This document shows, piece after piece, positions 48,452 to 57,379 of a DNA stretch of 64,000 bases. The translations under genes and the position numbers were made by a program. The stretch lies in assembly GCA_047636495.1 (NCBI GenBank), contig JBLILH010000007.1:43635-107634 (forward strand), given 5' to 3'. The first letter of the stretch is position 1, and the number at the start of each line of letters is the position of its first letter. The stretch comes from Endobugula sp047636495. GTDB lineage: Bacteria > Pseudomonadota > Gammaproteobacteria > Pseudomonadales > Cellvibrionaceae. Below the pieces are notes generated by a model. The model searched no databases. It was not told where the DNA came from and saw only the letters and a list, made by a program, of their open reading frames with translations.

Positions 48452-49247
48452 TACGTAGATAGTCTTTGATTGCTTGAACGGTGATGCCGGGGTGTGTCAT
48501 ATGGGGGCAATGTCCTACAGAGTCGATAATCTTAAAATCGCTATTCGGTGTAATATTGTGTAGGTATTTGCCAACTTCGATAGAAACTAAAGAGTCTACC
48601 TTGCTGTGAATGATGAGCGATGGCAAGTTACTTTTAGAATAAGAGTCTCGATGATCAGATAAAAAAGTAGCTTTGGCGAAATTTTTTGCAATCAATGGTT
48701 CAGTTGAGCAAAAACTATCGGCCAGCTCCCCCGTGAGCAACTCGCTGGCCTGCCCACCGATAACGAGAGGCGCCAAGTATTCTGCCCAACCAATATAGCT
48801 TTTATCCATTAAATCCAATAACTCTTCAATGTCAGTATACTCGAAGCCCCCCATATATTTTGGCGGATCGTTTATAAAATAGGGTGAAGGTGTCAGGTGA
48901 ATTAATTGAGAGAAATGTTCAGGGGCTGTTAAAGAAGCTAATAACGCAATAGTCGCACTCACCGAATGGCCAACAATAATGGCATCTTTAATCTCAAAGG
49001 CTTGGCAAATATCGACAATATCTTCGGCATAACCCTCTAACACAGAATATTTTTTAGGATCGTATTCGGTGATAATTGATTGACCCGAGCCAGTATAATC
49101 GAACAGTATAACTTTATAATCATCAACAAACGCAGGCGCAACAAAACGCCACATACCTTGGTCACAACCAAAGCCGTGAGCAAATATAATGACTTGGTCA
49201 CCTGTTCCACTGATGGAGACGTTATTTTTCTCTTTGATCTCAAACAT
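48444..49247 (-). CDS. RsbQ-like alpha/beta hydrolase
   Basis: 267 residues from the ATG at 49247, the start that matches the RsbQ length (269). Upstream in-frame starts to 49328 would add a hydrophobic leader (FTRVLMYTFLMIPAFAP) and cannot be excluded. Similarity to Bacillus RsbQ and plant KAI2/D14 runs throughout: FAHGFGCDQGMWRFVAPAF, VILFDYTGSGQS, the nucleophile elbow VGHSVSAT, STEPLIAKNFAKATFLSDHR, an acid in SKVDSLVS and the histidine in VGHCPHMTHP. The Ser-Asp-His triad is complete. RsbQ works by acting on or sensing a small hydrophobic ligand and passing the signal to a PAS-domain partner, here probably the cyclase encoded downstream. Confidence 0.88.
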   Translation of the reverse strand: MFEIKEKNNVSISGTGDQVIIFAHGFGCDQGMWRFVAPAFVDDYKVILFDYTGSGQSIITEYDPKKYSVLEGYAEDIVDICQAFEIKDAIIVGHSVSATIALLASLTAPEHFSQLIHLTPSPYFINDPPKYMGGFEYTDIEELLDLMDKSYIGWAEYLAPLVIGGQASELLTGELADSFCSTEPLIAKNFAKATFLSDHRDSYSKSNLPSLIIHSKVDSLVSIEVGKYLHNITPNSDFKIIDSVGHCPHMTHPGITVQAIKDYLRNG

Positions 49248-50298
49248 ATGGTCGTAGATCTCATCGTGTGCTTTAGGTGCGAATGCAGGAATCATCAAAA
49301 AAGTGTACATCAACACGCGAGTAAACACATTAGTCTTGTCGGTAAATTATAGACGATGTTCTCATAGTACGAACATAATGAAAAACGATATGAATACTAT
49401 GTTATATCGCCAAAACAACGTAAGTCTACGTTCAGGTTTCACCCTGCCTACGGATATATTTGTTGTGATAAGGTAAATATAAAGCACATATATAATGACA
49501 TGTTAATCTCTTTATACTTCACGTTATAAGTATAGTATAGAAGAGAAGGGGGTGGGATTGAACCCTTAAGGGTTATATTAAGGTTATAGGTAGCAAAATG
49601 TCACTATCAACTGCCATCCTATACGGGACTGACTAACGTCGAGCAAGTGAACCAGTAATAATTAGCGCATATTTATATTAGCGATGAAAATAGTCTAACC
49701 AAAAAATCAATAAAAGCCCACTGTTATCCCGATAACGATTTTTTGTTATGCCAGGCTTGTTGCGGTCTCCAGCAAACCATTAAAAACACTGTTAGGAATG
49801 ACGATTAAAAGTGATGGCGTTGATGTACCTACCGTACGGTTAAGTTGTTTGGCCTCGTTCCTAAGTGTTTTTTCTTACAGAGAGAAAAAGTTCACGGGAC
49901 AACAGAGATAACCCCCCGCTACGCTTGTCCTTGATCATAGGGGAATTCATTTATAACAACATCCTCATCAATTACATACACAGACTAACAGTGCTAATAC
50001 GCTATAAAAAGAAGCCTGTTTTTTACAAGCGGGCTATGTGTAGTGGCGGATTATATGCAACAGCATAATATAGCACCCCCGTTGATACGCATCACCGTGA
50101 TGGTAAATAGATTGTACGAAGAGGCAGGTGTTGCATAGGGCTAGTATTGGTAGGCTTCAAACGACCTATGTATGATTAACTAAGCTTATCTCGTTTACAA
50201 ACCCAGCTATCTGGGCAAATATAGCCTGAAAAGGTTTGCTTACAAGTAAAAATGGCTGAGTCCGGTCAACGTTGAATAGCGAGTAGACGCCTTTCTGA

Positions 50299-50328
50299 GA
50301 ACAGTCCCGTTTCCTGTCGGGACTGTTC
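50299..50328. repeat. Perfect 11-bp inverted repeat
   Basis: GAACAGTCCCG (50299-50309) and CGGGACTGTTC (50318-50328) around the 8-nt loop TTTCCTGT. There is no T-run on either side, so an ordinary terminator is unlikely. Confidence 0.8.
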
Positions 50329-50790
50329 GCGCAATACGTGTAGAGGGTCTTTGGTTACATTATGTGTTGTCGTTCAGTCAAATCCCTAACGTGTTGATCA
50401 TGATTGATATGGGTTGATGTATCCGTCAAACAATACAACATCGGGTTTGTTATAGCGCAAATAGACTCTTGTTTCATGGTTTTAAATTGCATAGGTATTG
50501 CTTATGACGCTGAGTTTTTATACAAATAAGCAAGGCAACCAGTGGGGAAAAGATTAAGATGACGCGTCTGGATGCAGAAAATTTTTGTGCATTTGATAAT
50601 TCTTTGTTGAGAAAGATATTTCTATGCGGGTTAGTCTTAAACGCGTACAACAAGCAATGGTCTGTTGAAAAAAATAATGTGATAAGCTCGAACATGAACG
50701 AACGACAAGTATTTTAGCAAGCTGATTGAGAACTGATTTCAGCTAAACGTCCCTTCGCGGTATCTTTCCCCCACCATAGCGCCAAAATGA

Positions 50791-50825
50791 CAGAACCGCA
50801 TCATATGTCATATGATGCGGTTCTG
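50791..50825. repeat. Perfect 35-bp palindrome downstream of nfeD
   Basis: CAGAACCGCATCATATG (50791-50807) and its exact complement (50809-50825) around a single T. It lies 33 bp past the nfeD end. It could be a terminator for that minus-strand operon, although the following T tract (TCATTTT on the minus strand) is weak. Confidence 0.85.
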
Positions 50826-50857
50826 ATCGTAGGTATAGCCAGTGAACATTATACTTA

Positions 50858-51324
50858 CTAGAGGCTAGTGACCACCATAACATTGCCATCCACCTTGACA
50901 ATTTTACAGCGCTCGCCTTCTTTGATCACAGCTAACGTGCACGATGAATCTAAGCGTGCAGACCAGTTAATACCCGAATGCCGAATAGCGCCACCCGTTT
51001 TAGTAATAATTTCTGCACAAGCGACTTCGCGTCCAGACATATCACTGCTTTCGTCAATGGGAACGGGCCTCGACTGAAATCGTCTCAGTGGTTTCCATAA
51101 AATAAGCGCAGCGAGGCAGCTTAATAAGCCCACACTAAAGACTTCAGCTTCCCAGCTGTTCAGTACGCCGATGTAAGTGAGTATGCCCGTCAAAAAACAA
51201 CCAATAGCAAAAAATAACACTAAGCCGCTTAAGCCCATCACGGTTAGTTCGACAATAAAAGCAATGCCTGCCAACAAAAATAACAGTTGGCATGATTTTC
51301 AGAAAAGTAAGTAATAATATCCAT
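50858..51324 (-). pseudogene. NfeD-like membrane protein gene with a frameshift
   Basis: Partner of the stomatin-like protein upstream. The ATG at 51324 has AGGAT eight bases upstream and starts MDIITYFSENHANC, but this frame ends at a TAA soon after. Shifting one base near 51287 recovers LLFLLAGIAFIVELTVMGLS followed by two more membrane helices and the C-terminal OB-fold-like domain (GREVACAEIITKTGGAIRHS ... GNVMVVTSL), ending at 50858. The join AAC-TG-TTA suggests one missing base in a segment where N-L-L-F-L-L would be expected. An open frame from a TTG at 51277 would lack the first part. A sequencing error or a real mutation cannot be told apart here. Confidence 0.7.
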
Positions 51325-51364
51325 CGGATAATCCTATGACGCAGAGCGATGGTTAGCAAGCACC

Positions 51365-52342
51365 CTAAATAGCGTTTAACGTGCTCGAAACGGCAATCGC
51401 TTGTGCCACGGTGTTAGCAATATTGTCGCTGGTTTTACCATCACTCAACACGACGGCACTCTCGCCAGCAATGGTCTTATGTGCGGCAATTGCGTCTTGT
51501 GCCAAAGTGAGCGTCACCGCTTTTGCACCTTCGTCAGTAGCGGCAGCTTTACCGATGGTTTCTAGTGCGCGGGCATCGGCATCGGCTACTAAAGAGATCG
51601 CAGCTGATTTACCTTCAGCTTCTAATATCTGTGACTCTTTTGAGGCTTCTGCTGCTAACACTTGCTCAGCCTTGGCCGCTTCAGCGTCTAGTACACGCGC
51701 TTGTTTTAGCCCTTCTGCTTGGGTAATAGCCGAGATTTTAACGCCCTCAACCGTCAATATGACGGAGCGTTTTTCACGCTCGGCAGTCATTTGTTTTTCC
51801 ATACCTTCGCGAATAGTCTGCGGTGGATCAATATCTTTAATTTCGTATCGCGTTACCAGCACACCCCAAGGTTGAGTAGCTTCGGTCATCGAGTTTAGAA
51901 TCTTTGCATTAATAGCATCACGGTTTTGAAAACATTCATCTAATTCTAACGAACCAATAGCATTGCGCATGCTGGTCATGGCCAGTTGGGTAACAGACAA
52001 TTTATAATCAGTAATGTTGTTCGTCGCCGCCGCCGCCGCATCAACGACCTTCATAAATAAAATACCATCAATATTCAGAGTGATATTGTCTTTAGTAATC
52101 GCCGATTGCGACACAATGATTAACGATTGTTATTATAAGTTGCGGTCAGCCGCAACGGTTTGTACAAACGGGATAATAAAGTTAATACCAGCGTATAGCG
52201 TCTGAGTATATTTACCCATAGTGTAAACCACAAAGCCGCGGTTTTGGGGTACAAAGTACACGGACTTTTTAATGGTGAACAAAACAATAACGGCAATCCA
52301 TACTAGGGGGCTAGCCAGAAAGTCAAATAGTTCATTTTGCAT
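51365..52342 (-). pseudogene. Stomatin/prohibitin (SPFH) protein gene split by two stop codons
   Basis: The N-terminal part (52342-52133, 69 residues) holds the membrane anchor LASPLVWIAVIVLFTIKKSV and the start of the SPFH domain, VPQNRGFVVYTMGKYTQTLY, ending VQTVAADRNL. Two adjacent TAA codons (52135-52130) follow, and the same frame then continues QSLIIVSQSAITKDNITLNI through the rest of the SPFH domain and a long coiled coil (VLDAEAAKAEQVLAAEASKE) to 51365. Relatives read about DRNLKEQSLxxxSQSAITKDN here, so AAAGAA has become TAATAA. A GTG at 52114 could restart the C-terminal 249 residues, but that product would have no membrane anchor. It forms an operon with the also damaged nfeD. Confidence 0.8.
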
Positions 52343-52376
52343 GGTGTTGTTCCTTGATATTTGACGGAAGAAAGTT

Positions 52377-52577
52377 TTAACGTAATAAAAATACTACCAA
52401 CAATAAAGGTCTTAACATCATTAAGAGAACGGCAATGGCGGTGTTCGTCCATCGTAATGGTAAAATTACGACGGTATTTAGCTTTATGCTAGAAAAGCTA
52501 GAACAGAGATATCCTGTGCCATAAAGTGAGAGTGCGCTTTGCGGGCGAACACTAATACGGCAAATCAAGGGCGTCAT
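52377..52577 (-). CDS. Possible small membrane protein, unrecognised
   Basis: An open frame of 66 residues in the 347-bp gap between the stomatin remnant and glyQ. Its C-terminal half, TNTAIAVLLMMLRPLLLVVF, is hydrophobic and could cross the membrane once. I do not recognise a family, see no clear ribosome site, and the codon pattern is not convincing; it may be a chance frame. The gap must also contain the divergent glyQ promoter. Confidence 0.2.
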   Translation of the reverse strand: MTPLICRISVRPQSALSLYGTGYLCSSFSSIKLNTVVILPLRWTNTAIAVLLMMLRPLLLVVFLLR

Positions 52578-52701
52578 TAAATAACTATTTTAGATGCACG
52601 GTTTAGGACGCAGGGCGACTTACCAGTGAAAGCCATACCAATAGACGCTATACCTCGTTATAATCATAATTCTTAAATTTTTCCAATAAATGAGGTTTCG
52701 C

Positions 52702-53700
52702 GTGTCGACTCCCGACGTAAAAACATTTCAAGGCCTGATTCTAGCATTACAGCAATTTTGGGCTGAACAAGGCTGTGTGATTCTGCAACCATTAGATATG
52801 GAAGTGGGCGCAGGCACTTTTCACCCAGCGACGTTCTTACGCGCTATTGGCCCCGAAACATGGAGCAGCGCTTACGTACAGCCTTGTCGCCGACCTACCG
52901 ATGGTCGCTATGGCGAAAACCCTAATCGCCTTCAACACTACTACCAGTTCCAGGTGACATTAAAACCGTCACCTTCTAACATTCAAGATCTCTATTTAGA
53001 GTCGTTGCGCTATATAGGGATTGATACCTTAGTGCACGATATTCGTTTTGTAGAAGATAACTGGGAGTCGCCCACATTAGGCGCGTGGGGTTTAGGTTGG
53101 GAATTATGGCTCAATGGCATGGAAGTGACACAGTTTACATATTTTCAGCAAATCGGCGGTTTAGAGTGCTTCCCGGTAACGGGTGAAATTACCTACGGCC
53201 TAGAGCGCATAGCAATGTACTTGCAAGGTGTGGACTCGATTTATGACTTGGTCTGGACGAAAAATGTGGATGGCAAAGTGATCACCTACGGCGATGTATT
53301 TCATCAAAACGAAGTCGAAATGTCGACATACAATTTTGAGCATGCAGATGTAGAGACGCTATTTCAAAACTTCGATCATTATGAACGCGAGAGCCAGTAC
53401 TTGATTGAAAAGAAATTGCCCCTGCCAGCGTATGAAATGGTGATGAAAGCCTCACATGTATTTAACTTATTAGATGCGCGTCATGCTATTTCGGTCACCG
53501 AGCGCCAGCGTTTTATTTTACGCGTTCGCAGCCTAGCCCGTGCCGTTGCACAAGCCTATTACGATGCCCGTAAAGAACTAGGTTTTCCGTTAGCCGAAGC
53601 ATCACTTCGCCAGCAAGCCATGCTAGATACCCAACCTACCGCTACCAAGGTGTCTGCTAAGATAAGCCCCAGTAAACCCGCAGCAGGAGATCAATCATGA
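52702..53700 (+). CDS. glyQ: Glycyl-tRNA synthetase alpha subunit
   Basis: Catalytic subunit of the bacterial alpha2beta2 GlyRS. 332 residues from a GTG at 52702, chosen because TGAGG sits about six bases upstream and homologues begin at (M)STPDVKTFQGLI; an ATG at 52690 would add four residues. The class II core is visible: PLDMEVGAGTFHPATFLRAI, RRPTDGRYGENPNRLQHYYQ, FVEDNWESPTLGAWGLGWE and PVTGEITYGLERIAMYLQGV. The stop overlaps the glyS start (ATGA). Confidence 0.97.
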   Translation: MSTPDVKTFQGLILALQQFWAEQGCVILQPLDMEVGAGTFHPATFLRAIGPETWSSAYVQPCRRPTDGRYGENPNRLQHYYQFQVTLKPSPSNIQDLYLESLRYIGIDTLVHDIRFVEDNWESPTLGAWGLGWELWLNGMEVTQFTYFQQIGGLECFPVTGEITYGLERIAMYLQGVDSIYDLVWTKNVDGKVITYGDVFHQNEVEMSTYNFEHADVETLFQNFDHYERESQYLIEKKLPLPAYEMVMKASHVFNLLDARHAISVTERQRFILRVRSLARAVAQAYYDARKELGFPLAEASLRQQAMLDTQPTATKVSAKISPSKPAAGDQS

Positions 53701-55772
53701 TCCAAGATTTTCTAGTCGAGTTAGGGACAGAAGAGCTACCGCCCAAAGCATTATTGAAATTGTCGACCGCATTTACTACCGGGATTAAAACAGGGTTAAC
53801 GGCAGAGGGTCTGTCTTTTGGCGAGGTCACACCTTACGCGACACCCCGTCGCTTGGCCGTATTGGTAAGTGGTTTGGCCGCGTTTACGCCGGTAAACGAT
53901 GTGGAGATCTGGGGTCCACCGGTGAAGGTGGCTTTTGATGCAGAAGGTAAGCCGAGTAAAGCGGCAGAAGCGTTCGCAGCAAAAAATGGCATCACGATAG
54001 ATGCGTTAGCAACAGCCAACGATGGCAAAATAGACAAGCTTATTTTCCGAACGCAGGCGGGCGGTATAGACACCACTACATTATTAGAAGGTATCGTGAG
54101 CAATAGTCTCGCTAAACTGCCAATCGCCAAACGTATGCGATGGGGTGCAAGCCGAACTGAATTTGTACGACCGGTACACTGGTTGGTGATGTTATTTGGC
54201 TCAGAGATTGTGCGCGCATCGGTATTAGAGTTACACGCGGGTCGCGAATCTCGTGGACATCGCTTTCATTACAACCAAGTAGTTACCATCGATAATGCGA
54301 GCCAGTATGCAGACAAACTAGGTTCGGTTGCTTACATAGTGCCTGATTTTACTCAGCGCAGACAGCAAATAGAACAGCAAGTTAATGCCGAAGCGGAAAA
54401 ACTCGGAGGGGTTGCCGTCATCGATAGCGGCTTACTCGACGAAGTAACGGGTTTAGTGGAATGGCCGGTGGCGTTAACCGGTCGTTTCGAAGAGCGCTTT
54501 CTAGATGTCCCTGCCGAAGCGCTCATTTTATCTATGAAAGAGCACCAAAAATACTTTCATGTGGTGAACAAAGAGGGCACGTTATTACCGTACTTTATTA
54601 CCGTATCCAATATCGAAAGCACCGACCCTGCACAAGTCATCGACGGTAACGAGCGAGTCATTCGCCCGCGTTTATCCGATGCGGCATTCTTTTTTGAAAC
54701 CGATAAAAAAACCACACTCGCCAGTAAGCGCGATCAATTAAAACGCGTTATTTTCCAAGCCAAGCTAGGCACGGTATACCAAAAAACCGAACGCATCGCC
54801 AACCTTTCCCGCGCGATAGCAGGACAGCTATCAATCGATACTGACGCTGCAGTTCGTGCGGGTGAATTATGTAAATGCGATCTTGTCAGCGAGATGGTCT
54901 ATGAGTTCGCCGATATGCAAGGTATCGCAGGCTATCACTATGCCACCTATGACGGTGAAGCAAGTGATGTTGCCCTCGCCATGAATGAACATTATATGCC
55001 ACGTTTTGCTGGAGATATCTTACCCAGTAGCGATGTCAGTGCGGTGGTCGCAGTCGCCGATCGGCTCGATACCCTGGTGGGCATCTTTGGGATTGGCGCA
55101 CAGCCAACCGGTTCAAAAGATCCATTTGCGTTACGTCGTGCTAGTGTCGCGGTGCTTCGCTTATTAGTAGAGCAGCAACGTAATGTTGATTTGCGTCAAC
55201 TGTTAATATTAGCCTATCAACAGCATAACGATTTGTCAGAAGGCGAAGCCGTTATTGAGCAAGTATTAGCCTATATGCTCGACCGTTTCCGTGCATGGTA
55301 CGAAGAGCAATCTATTCCGGCCACCGTTTTTCAGGCCGTCAGCGCTAAGCAATTATCGCAACCATTAGATATTGATCAACGCGTGCAAGCGGTCAACTTT
55401 TTCCGACAGCTACCCGAGGCCGAAGCATTAGCCGCAGCGAACAAACGCGTGGCTAACATCTTAGCAAAAGTTGACGTTGTACCCGAATCGATTAACGTCG
55501 ATGTTCTTCAAGAAGATGCAGAAAAAGCCTTATACGCGGCGATTGTTGCACAGCAAATAATAGTCGAACCGCTGTTTGCCGATCGACGATATAAAGAAGC
55601 CTTAACCGCGTTAGCCTCGTTACGCGAAGTGGTCGACACGTTCTTTGATCAAGTGATGGTGATGGCCGACGACGAAGCTCTAAAGAATAACCGGCTCGCG
55701 TTATTGCAACAACTGCGTGGATTGTTTTTTGAAGTGGCAGATGTTTCCTGTTTAGTCGTCAGTAAGAAGTAA
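53697..55772 (+). CDS. glyS: Glycyl-tRNA synthetase beta subunit
   Basis: tRNA-recognition subunit of GlyRS. 691 residues, the usual length. It starts MIQDFLVELGTEELPPKALL and contains VEWPVALTGRFEERFLDVPA then EALILSMKEHQKYFHV, RPRLSDAAFFFETDKKTTLA, and the HD-like region ADRLDTLVGIFGIGAQPTGS followed by KDPFALRRASVAVLRLLVE. It overlaps glyQ by four bases. Confidence 0.97.
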   Translation: MIQDFLVELGTEELPPKALLKLSTAFTTGIKTGLTAEGLSFGEVTPYATPRRLAVLVSGLAAFTPVNDVEIWGPPVKVAFDAEGKPSKAAEAFAAKNGITIDALATANDGKIDKLIFRTQAGGIDTTTLLEGIVSNSLAKLPIAKRMRWGASRTEFVRPVHWLVMLFGSEIVRASVLELHAGRESRGHRFHYNQVVTIDNASQYADKLGSVAYIVPDFTQRRQQIEQQVNAEAEKLGGVAVIDSGLLDEVTGLVEWPVALTGRFEERFLDVPAEALILSMKEHQKYFHVVNKEGTLLPYFITVSNIESTDPAQVIDGNERVIRPRLSDAAFFFETDKKTTLASKRDQLKRVIFQAKLGTVYQKTERIANLSRAIAGQLSIDTDAAVRAGELCKCDLVSEMVYEFADMQGIAGYHYATYDGEASDVALAMNEHYMPRFAGDILPSSDVSAVVAVADRLDTLVGIFGIGAQPTGSKDPFALRRASVAVLRLLVEQQRNVDLRQLLILAYQQHNDLSEGEAVIEQVLAYMLDRFRAWYEEQSIPATVFQAVSAKQLSQPLDIDQRVQAVNFFRQLPEAEALAAANKRVANILAKVDVVPESINVDVLQEDAEKALYAAIVAQQIIVEPLFADRRYKEALTALASLREVVDTFFDQVMVMADDEALKNNRLALLQQLRGLFFEVADVSCLVVSKK

Positions 55773-55773
55773 T

Positions 55774-56253
55774 ATGAAACCACTTTTTATTAGTCGCGAC
55801 GGCGTCATCAACGAACGCAAAGAGGGCGGTATTAATCAGCGCTCACACATTAGTTTTGTTGACGGTAGTCTTGATGCGCTGGCGGCGTTATCAAAAAAAG
55901 GTTTTACGGTGATCATCGTGACATTTCAGCCGGGGTTAAGTAAAGGCTTACTCGACCTTGATGAGATGGAAGCGATGCACGCAATGATCATTGATCGTGT
56001 TGAAACCCGTGGCGGCGAAATCGAAGGGGTGTTCTACTGCCCTCACAGCAAAGAAGATCACTGCTACTGTCGGCCACCGGCAACAGGCTTATTAGATGTG
56101 ATAGAAATGGAATTAGATTGCGATATTAGCGATGCTTTTTATTTTTGCGACAACGAAGAAGAAGCCGCCGTAGCCACCGAAAAAGGGTGTCAGCCAATAC
56201 TATGTTCTATGGGTGAGTCGTTATGGTATCGTATCCAATCACTGGGCATTTAA
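55774..56253 (+). CDS. gmhB: GmhB-like HAD phosphatase lacking the catalytic nucleophile
   Basis: Homologue of D-glycero-D-manno-heptose-1,7-bisphosphate 7-phosphatase, of the LPS heptose pathway. 159 residues, somewhat short. Its position after glyQS and before an acyltransferase is the conserved gmhB position. The HAD motif I, normally LDRDGVIN, here reads ISRDGVINERKEG: the nucleophilic Asp is Ser7 (codon AGT), and Asp9 is kept. Motif II, normally TNQSGIARG, reads TFQPGLSKG. The motif III lysine in CDCRKPKPG is replaced (CYCRPPATG). The zinc knuckle ligands CPH...CYC remain. Either it is catalytically dead, a diverged binding protein, or a gene early in decay. Confidence 0.8.
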   Translation: MKPLFISRDGVINERKEGGINQRSHISFVDGSLDALAALSKKGFTVIIVTFQPGLSKGLLDLDEMEAMHAMIIDRVETRGGEIEGVFYCPHSKEDHCYCRPPATGLLDVIEMELDCDISDAFYFCDNEEEAAVATEKGCQPILCSMGESLWYRIQSLGI

Positions 56254-56284
56254 CGCAAACACTTTACTCTTACAGCGACCTTTT

Positions 56285-57001
56285 ATGAAATCATGTTATT
56301 GCGCGATCAACTATATACGTAGCATTATTTTTTACGCGGGCTACATCATTAGTTTACTGGTTATTGGCTTGCTCAGTGTATTATTACTCCTGCTACCGAG
56401 TCGTATTGCCGCACCCGTTGTATTGTTGTGGAATCGTTTCGTGTTGTTGTGGTTGCGTATTTGTTGTGGGATTCACTACCAAATTAATGGCGATCTAACC
56501 GCCGTAACACGCCCCTGCGTGGTGGTGGTCAATCATCAAAGCCCCTGGGAAACGATTTTTTTACAATTGCAGTTTTATCCTCTTACTACCGTGCTAAAGC
56601 GTGAGCTATTACGGATTCCATTTTTTGGTTGGGGTATGCGAATTTTAGAGCCGATAGCGATAGATCGTTCACATCCGATGCAGGCGCTCAAACAAATAAA
56701 AAGAGTAGGTGTCGAACGCTTAAACGAAGGCCGCAGTGTATTGGTTTTTCCTGAAGGTACACGCCAACCGGTTAATAAACTGGGTAATTTTGCGCGTAGC
56801 GGTGCAGATATCGCTAAGTCGGCAGGCGTACCCATCGTTATGATCTCTCATAACGCAGGTGAGCATTGGGCAAATAAAAAAATACTTAAGACACCCGGTA
56901 CGGTAATAGTAAATGTGAGCGATGCGGTTTATATCGGCGATAAAAATACCAAAGAAGTGATGCAAGACATTAAACAATGGATGGAAAATAAATATAGATA
57001 G
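56285..57001 (+). CDS. plsC: 1-acyl-sn-glycerol-3-phosphate acyltransferase family protein
   Basis: Transfers an acyl chain to lysophosphatidic acid or a related lysolipid. 238 residues from the ATG at 56285; an earlier start at 56213 would overlap gmhB and has no support. A membrane segment (about 15-45, YAGYIISLLVIGLLSVLLLL) precedes the PlsC domain. Motif I is NHQSPWET, a variant of NHxSxxD with Glu in place of Asp, and motif III is VFPEGTR. PIAIDRSHPMQALKQI and GVPIVMISHN are also typical. In Pseudomonas the gene in this position encodes an HdtS/PlsC-type enzyme. A terminator follows at 57015. Confidence 0.88.
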   Translation: MKSCYCAINYIRSIIFYAGYIISLLVIGLLSVLLLLLPSRIAAPVVLLWNRFVLLWLRICCGIHYQINGDLTAVTRPCVVVVNHQSPWETIFLQLQFYPLTTVLKRELLRIPFFGWGMRILEPIAIDRSHPMQALKQIKRVGVERLNEGRSVLVFPEGTRQPVNKLGNFARSGADIAKSAGVPIVMISHNAGEHWANKKILKTPGTVIVNVSDAVYIGDKNTKEVMQDIKQWMENKYR

Positions 57002-57014
57002 AACCAGGTTTTTT

Positions 57015-57051
57015 AGAGAGGAATGGATGGCTCTACATTCCTCTCTTTTTT
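57015..57051 (+). terminator. Rho-independent terminator after plsC
   Basis: Stem AGAGAGGAATG / CATTCCTCTCT (11 bp) with a 10-nt loop, followed by a T-run (57046-57051). It starts 14 bp past the plsC stop. Confidence 0.9.
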
Positions 57052-57077
57052 ATAGAGCCACTAAAGGAAGAGTAAGA

Positions 57078-57365
57078 ATGAAAAAATTAGCTTTATTCGT
57101 TGCAGTGTGAGTCATGACAGGTTGCGCGGCACAAACATTCAATATTAATGGCTCTAATGGTGACGTGCCAACAGTTCAAAAATCACAGACTTTCTTCATT
57201 TCGGGTTTAGGCCAACAAAAAGTCATTGATGCTGCTGCTGTATGCGGTGGTGCCGACAAAGTGGTGAAAGTTGAAGCCCAGCACACTTTTGTTAATGGCC
57301 TGCTAGGGATGATCACCATTGGTATCTATACACCTAGAGATGTAAAAGTATACTGCGCGAGCTAA
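57078..57365 (+). pseudogene. bor: Bor/Iss-family lipoprotein gene with a stop codon in the signal peptide
   Basis: The ATG at 57078, with AGAG-type purines upstream, starts MKKLALFVAV, then an in-frame TGA (57108-57110), then VMTGCAAQTFNINGSNG. The lipobox TGCA and the rest match phage lambda Bor and plasmid Iss, serum-resistance outer-membrane lipoproteins: FFISGLGQQKVIDAAAVCGG and VNGLLGMITIGIYTPRDVKV followed by YC. Only one nonsense codon is seen; the 85 codons after it are well preserved, so the mutation looks recent. An ATG at 57114 directly before the lipobox Cys cannot give a working signal peptide. TGA read-through or sequencing error is the alternative. Confidence 0.8.
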
Positions 57366-57379
57366 ATAACGATTAAATG

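Larger units (their letters stand above)
49353..50857. other. Intergenic region without a recognisable gene
   Basis: About 1.5 kb between the hydrolase gene and nfeD. Short open frames at 49865-50068 (+) and 50474-50695 (-) have no recognisable motif, and I found no tRNA pattern. It holds a 14-bp palindrome AACCCTTAAGGGTT at 49561-49574 and two strong inverted repeats listed separately. It may be the remains of deleted genes or contain unrecognised RNA genes. Confidence 0.6.

Noticed and set aside
49353..50857. tRNA genes in the gene-poor gap
   Set aside because: No T-loop (GGTTCRA) with matching acceptor stem was found.
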